From contig NZ_PEDM01000001.1 of the NCBI RefSeq assembly GCF_002742685.1, positions 186,001-250,000 of the forward strand: a stretch of 64,000 nt of DNA, read 5' to 3'. Source of the DNA: Anoxybacillus flavithermus (GTDB taxonomy: Bacteria; Bacillota; Bacilli; Bacillales; Anoxybacillaceae). The position numbers and the translations under genes were made by a program. The notes under the pieces are model-generated. The model saw nothing but the letters and a program-made list of their open reading frames with translations, ran no database searches and was not told the DNA's origin. Below, in pieces: positions 61,175 through 64,000 of the stretch; the first letter of the stretch is position 1; every line of letters starts with the position of its first letter.

Positions 61175-62080
61175 TTATAAGATGTGTTGATCAATCATTT
61201 GCACAAGTTCAGCAATTTCAGGTTTGCTTACTTGCGCTGTCGCTCCGACGCGCTCTCCTTTATGACGAAGGTCGTCTGTAATTAAAGAGGAGAAAATGAT
61301 AACTGGTAAATGCTTTAATTTGTCATCTTCACGAATACGTTTTGTTAAATGATGGCCGTCCATTTGCGGCATTTCAATATCCGTAATGACTAATTGCACT
61401 TCGCTTTCAACTGGCTTTCCTTTTTGCACGATCGCTTGTAAATAGTTGAACGCATCTTCGCCGTTTTCAAAAAACTCAACGTATACATATCCTGCTTCGG
61501 CAAGCGTATCGTGAAGCAGTTTGCGCAATAGCGGTGAATCTTCCGCAACGATAAGCTTTTTATTCGACCGCTCACGTTTGCCAAGCTTTTTCACGCGATC
61601 GACGTTAATGCCCGATTGCGGGTTAATGTCTACAACGATTTTTTCAAAGTCAAGCAGTAAAATCATATTTCCGTTTAACTTGACAACACCGATAATTTGG
61701 CTTTCCAATCCTTGATACATTTGCGACGGTTTTTCGATTTGTTTCCATGATATGCGATGAATTTGCGTGACGTTATGGACGTGAAACACAACTTTTTGCT
61801 GATTGAACTGGGCGACAATGTATTTATCTTGCGCTGGATTGTTCGATGGGCCAAAGCCGAGCGCTTTCGCTAAATCGATGAGCGGAAGCACCTCGCCGCG
61901 CAACTCAATAATGCCTTCAATGTACGGATGCGCATGTGGCACTTTCGTTGGCGCAATCGGTTGAATAATTTCTTTCACTTTAATGACGTTAATAGCAAAT
62001 CGGTTGTCGCCGATTAAAAATTCGACAATTTCTAGTTCATTCGTCCCACTTTCTAATAAAATTCCGCTTTTATTTTCCAT
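61175..62080 (-). CDS. cheV: chemotaxis coupling protein CheV
   Basis: A 301-residue protein with a CheW-like domain (residues about 15-150: EIVEFLIGDNRFAINVIKVK, GIIELRGEVLPLIDLAKALG) and a receiver domain (about 175-300) with phospho-Asp in LVITDIEMPQMDG. CheV couples chemoreceptors to CheA and adapts on phosphorylation. ATG at 62080 follows GGAGG. It leads into the GGDEF gene after only 16 bases, so it probably heads the seven-gene operon. In B. subtilis cheV lies by ykyB, here 16 kb away. Confidence 0.95.
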   Translation of the reverse strand: MENKSGILLESGTNELEIVEFLIGDNRFAINVIKVKEIIQPIAPTKVPHAHPYIEGIIELRGEVLPLIDLAKALGFGPSNNPAQDKYIVAQFNQQKVVFHVHNVTQIHRISWKQIEKPSQMYQGLESQIIGVVKLNGNMILLLDFEKIVVDINPQSGINVDRVKKLGKRERSNKKLIVAEDSPLLRKLLHDTLAEAGYVYVEFFENGEDAFNYLQAIVQKGKPVESEVQLVITDIEMPQMDGHHLTKRIREDDKLKHLPVIIFSSLITDDLRHKGERVGATAQVSKPEIAELVQMIDQHIL

Positions 62081-62149
62081 AAACTATCCTCCATTACGAC
62101 ATCATTTACCGTTATTTTATCATACTTCCTTCATATGACGAAAAAAATT

Positions 62150-62788
62150 TTAATATAAAAACTCGCTTACTTTTCGATTTGCGACGTTTGTATCGATCGC
62201 ACAACGGTCGGCATCGCGCCCGTATTGCCACATCCAGACGTTCGCTCGGCAGTTTGGCACGTTCGGACGAAACGTTGGCGCTTTTGTTGCTTGTGTCGCC
62301 CCTGGACGAGGGTAAGAGCTCCATATGATCGTTTGTTGCGCTACACGTTCGTCGTTTTTCACCGCTTCACAATATGCTTCGCCGAACGCACCTTTTGTCG
62401 GATTGGCATAAATACCTGGACGATATCCGCTCGGATAAAACGTATCGACCCATGCGCGAATCCATGCAGCGTCAACGTCAAATTCATCTTCAATGTTTGC
62501 GAAAATAACTTTGTTTTTCGGAATGCCTAGTCTGCGCGCGTGAAAAATGGCGTTTCTTGCTGCTGTTCTTCCTTTTTCGTATTGTGTCGCCTCGCGAAAC
62601 GCATTGTAAATCGGGGCAATTTTGATGCCGCGTCCACGAATAAAAGCGATTTCTTCTTTCGTTAATCCATCCGATACGTTCGGCACGGTCGTTACATATC
62701 TTCCCCAAAATTGCGGAAAACCGTATTCTTTTCTTACACAAGCAAGCAACATTTCCGTCACTTTCGCCGCTGAATCGACGCCCCACAT
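62150..62788 (-). CDS. DUF1906-type glycoside hydrolase-like protein
   Basis: A 212-residue TIM-barrel-like protein beginning MWGVDSAAKVTEMLLACVRK, then GFPQFWGRYVTTV and KIAPIYNAFREATQ, and IFANIEDEFDVDA. It resembles DUF1906/Rv2525c-like proteins that share the GH25 fold and are thought to bind or cut wall glycans. No signal peptide is seen. The ATG at 62788 lies 8 bases after GGGAGG; another ATG six bases earlier overlaps the site. Divergent to the TetR gene; it lacks a clear terminator. Confidence 0.8.
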   Translation of the reverse strand: MWGVDSAAKVTEMLLACVRKEYGFPQFWGRYVTTVPNVSDGLTKEEIAFIRGRGIKIAPIYNAFREATQYEKGRTAARNAIFHARRLGIPKNKVIFANIEDEFDVDAAWIRAWVDTFYPSGYRPGIYANPTKGAFGEAYCEAVKNDERVAQQTIIWSSYPRPGATQATKAPTFRPNVPNCRANVWMWQYGRDADRCAIDTNVANRKVSEFLY

Positions 62789-62874
62789 ATCCATTCCCTC
62801 CCTTTTTTGTTTCTTTCCATATATATGCGAACGATACATGTCTAAGCAAAACTTTCAGCTTATGAAAATAATAC

Positions 62875-62902
62875 TTTATTCCTAGGTAAAAATCACTATA
62901 AT
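62875..62902 (+). promoter_or_regulatory. promoter of the tetR-type gene
   Basis: TTTATT, 16 bases, TATAAT lies 28 bases before the TetR start. The spacer has CCTAGG at its start. Confidence 0.5.
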
Positions 62903-62930
62903 AAAAGTAGATGAACGTCACGGGGGACTT

Positions 62931-63515
62931 ATGATGAAACGAGAGAGACAAAAAAAACAAACGAGAATATTATTGCAACAAACCGCCCTTCAATTGTTTC
63001 AAACACAAGGGTATGACGAAACGACCGTTTTGCAAATTACGAATGAAGCTGGTGTGGCGAAAGGAACGTTTTTTAATTATTTTCGCACGAAAGAAGAAGT
63101 GCTACAAAGCGTGTTTTTTTCGCATATGGAACGCGTCTATGAAAAAATGAAAAAAAATAAACGAACAAACTGGCGTGAACAAATCGAGCAACTGTTTCAT
63201 GAACTGACGACGATGCACGAGCAGCTTGGACGCAAAGTGACGAAATCAATGCTACATATTTATACTGCAAAAAAAAAGCAGCCGCTTGAACTCACTCCTC
63301 TTATTGATTTGCTGGTGGGTTTGTTTGAAGAAGGAAAACGATGTGGGGATATTCAAACGAGACACCCATCCTCATTACTTGCTTTAATGGCAGTCCAATT
63401 ATACGTTGGCGCATTGCAGTTATGGATTTTTTCACATATTACGGAGCCGTTACCGACGTTTCTTCATGAGACGTTACATTTGTTTCTTTGTTATATAGAA
63501 AAAGAAGGGGACTAA
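62931..63515 (+). CDS. TetR family transcriptional regulator
   Basis: A 194-residue repressor. The N-terminal helix-turn-helix reads TALQLFQTQGYDETTVLQIT and GVAKGTFFNYFRTKEEVL, the TetR signature. The C-terminal ligand domain ends HETLHLFLCYIEKEGD. ATG at 62931 or, with better spacing after GGGGG, 62934. It may control the divergent DUF1906 gene or itself; no clear palindromic operator is seen. The ligand is unknown. Confidence 0.9.
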   Translation: MMKRERQKKQTRILLQQTALQLFQTQGYDETTVLQITNEAGVAKGTFFNYFRTKEEVLQSVFFSHMERVYEKMKKNKRTNWREQIEQLFHELTTMHEQLGRKVTKSMLHIYTAKKKQPLELTPLIDLLVGLFEEGKRCGDIQTRHPSSLLALMAVQLYVGALQLWIFSHITEPLPTFLHETLHLFLCYIEKEGD

Positions 63516-64000
63516 TCCCCTTCATACAATGGCAATGTGATCGTGACGGTCGTTCCGACATTCGGTTGGCTTTCGTATGTAATCGTTCCATCCATTTGAC
63601 GAATAAGCCGTGCGGTAATCATGCTTCCAAGCCCTGTTCCTTTCGATTTTGTCGTGTAATACGGCAAACCGATGTTTTTTAACTGTTCTTCCGTCATTCC
63701 TTTTCCTGTATCGCGAATCGTGATGATGACTTGTTTTTCCTTTTCATCAACCGTTTTATGAATCGTTACAAGCCCCCCATATTCAATCGCTTCCATTCCG
63801 TTTTTCATAACATTTAATAACGCTTGTTTTAAATAATGTTCATTGCCATACACATCGCTTTTCCCTTCCGTATATAGCTGCAACGATACATTCATCATCG
63901 CACCGAGCGGACTTAACAAATGAACGGATGTATGTAAAACGTCATCGATGTTCACTTTTTGCCGTTGAAACGATGTCGGTTTGGCTAATGTTAAATATTC
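63512..64000 (-). CDS. sporulation-type histidine kinase, C-terminal part
   Basis: The last 162 codons of a histidine kinase gene that continues beyond the window. It starts at EYLTLAKPTSFQRQKVNID, the segment after the phospho-His in sporulation kinases of the KinA/KinE type, followed by the HATPase with NVMKNGMEAIE (N-box), DTGKGMTEEQL and TKSKGTGLGS. The end overlaps the TetR stop by four bases. The cheV-kinA proximity in B. subtilis suggests a KinA-like protein, but this cannot be settled from the fragment. Confidence 0.88.
   Translation of the reverse strand, partial: EYLTLAKPTSFQRQKVNIDDVLHTSVHLLSPLGAMMNVSLQLYTEGKSDVYGNEHYLKQALLNVMKNGMEAIEYGGLVTIHKTVDEKEKQVIITIRDTGKGMTEEQLKNIGLPYYTTKSKGTGLGSMITARLIRQMDGTITYESQPNVGTTVTITLPLYEGD

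Noticed and set aside
62940-63515. Toxin-antitoxin or prophage signal at the window end
   Set aside because: The TetR gene and kinase fragment are ordinary chromosomal genes; no integrase, att repeat or phage gene is present.

Overview
The window comes from a low-to-moderate GC, endospore-forming Bacillaceae genome, most likely the thermophilic Anoxybacillus/Geobacillus branch. The main evidence is gene order: read from high to low coordinates, it follows the Bacillus subtilis segment from kinA/cheV/ykyB through ykuE, ykuF, ykuI, ykuJ, ykuL, dapH, dapL, ykuV, ktrC, rnjA, rpoY, ykrA, def, pdhABCD, SR1, speA, yktA, ykzI, suhB, ylaF, typA, ylaH-ylaN and ftsW to pycA. Blocks known from B. subtilis are missing and lineage-specific blocks are inserted. 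Spore genes (a GerA-type operon, ylaJ) and Gram-positive style ribosome binding sites agree with this. Species level cannot be settled from the window.

Layout. 1-12.1 kb is housekeeping: pyruvate carboxylase (cut by the window edge), ftsW, the yla genes, typA and suhB. It is interrupted by an Rpn-type nuclease gene and by a 118-base structured repeat. 12.1-16.6 kb holds an NMO/FabK-like flavoprotein and then an AT-rich island: a small secreted protein followed by two ABC permease subunits and an ATPase, driven by a promoter with a 15-base homopolymer spacer. 16.8-25.6 kb is central metabolism and polyamines: speA, the dual-function RNA SR1 with its peptide and visible CcpN and CcpA sites, small conserved genes, the pyruvate dehydrogenase operon and def. 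26.4-30.2 kb is accessory: an IS200/IS605 element with a frameshifted tnpA and a TnpB lacking the usual zinc ribbon, an unrecognised lipoprotein, a gene remnant and a 23-codon cationic peptide gene. 30.2-35.6 kb returns to core genes: rpoY-rnjA, ktrC, ykuV, dapL, dapH and ykuL.

35.7-36.6 kb holds a MazF/PemK-like toxin gene without a visible protein antitoxin. It is followed by a 320-base non-coding stretch with its own promoter-like sequence, three copies of a covarying hairpin and three forward-facing terminators. 36.6-45.2 kb carries ykuJ, ykuI, fadH with a FadR-type operator, ykuE, and a ppx-ppk-crcB-crcB operon. 45.2-50.6 kb carries a GGDEF-EAL protein and a GerA/GerB/GerC-type germination operon with a SigG-like promoter.

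50.7-62.1 kb is one tightly packed seven-gene unit: cheV, an Hpt-REC-GGDEF-REC diguanylate cyclase, a HEAT-repeat membrane protein, a family 2 glycosyltransferase, a large membrane-anchored glycosidase-like protein, a stand-alone receiver and a hybrid histidine kinase. It looks like an exopolysaccharide machine with its own phosphorelay and cyclic-di-GMP source. The window ends with a DUF1906-type glycosidase-like protein, a TetR regulator and the 3' part of a sporulation-type histidine kinase gene.

The leads I consider most likely to be under-described are the toxin-linked hairpin RNA locus, the secreted-protein/ABC island and the signalling-polysaccharide operon. All functional claims are from reading the sequence; no database search was run.
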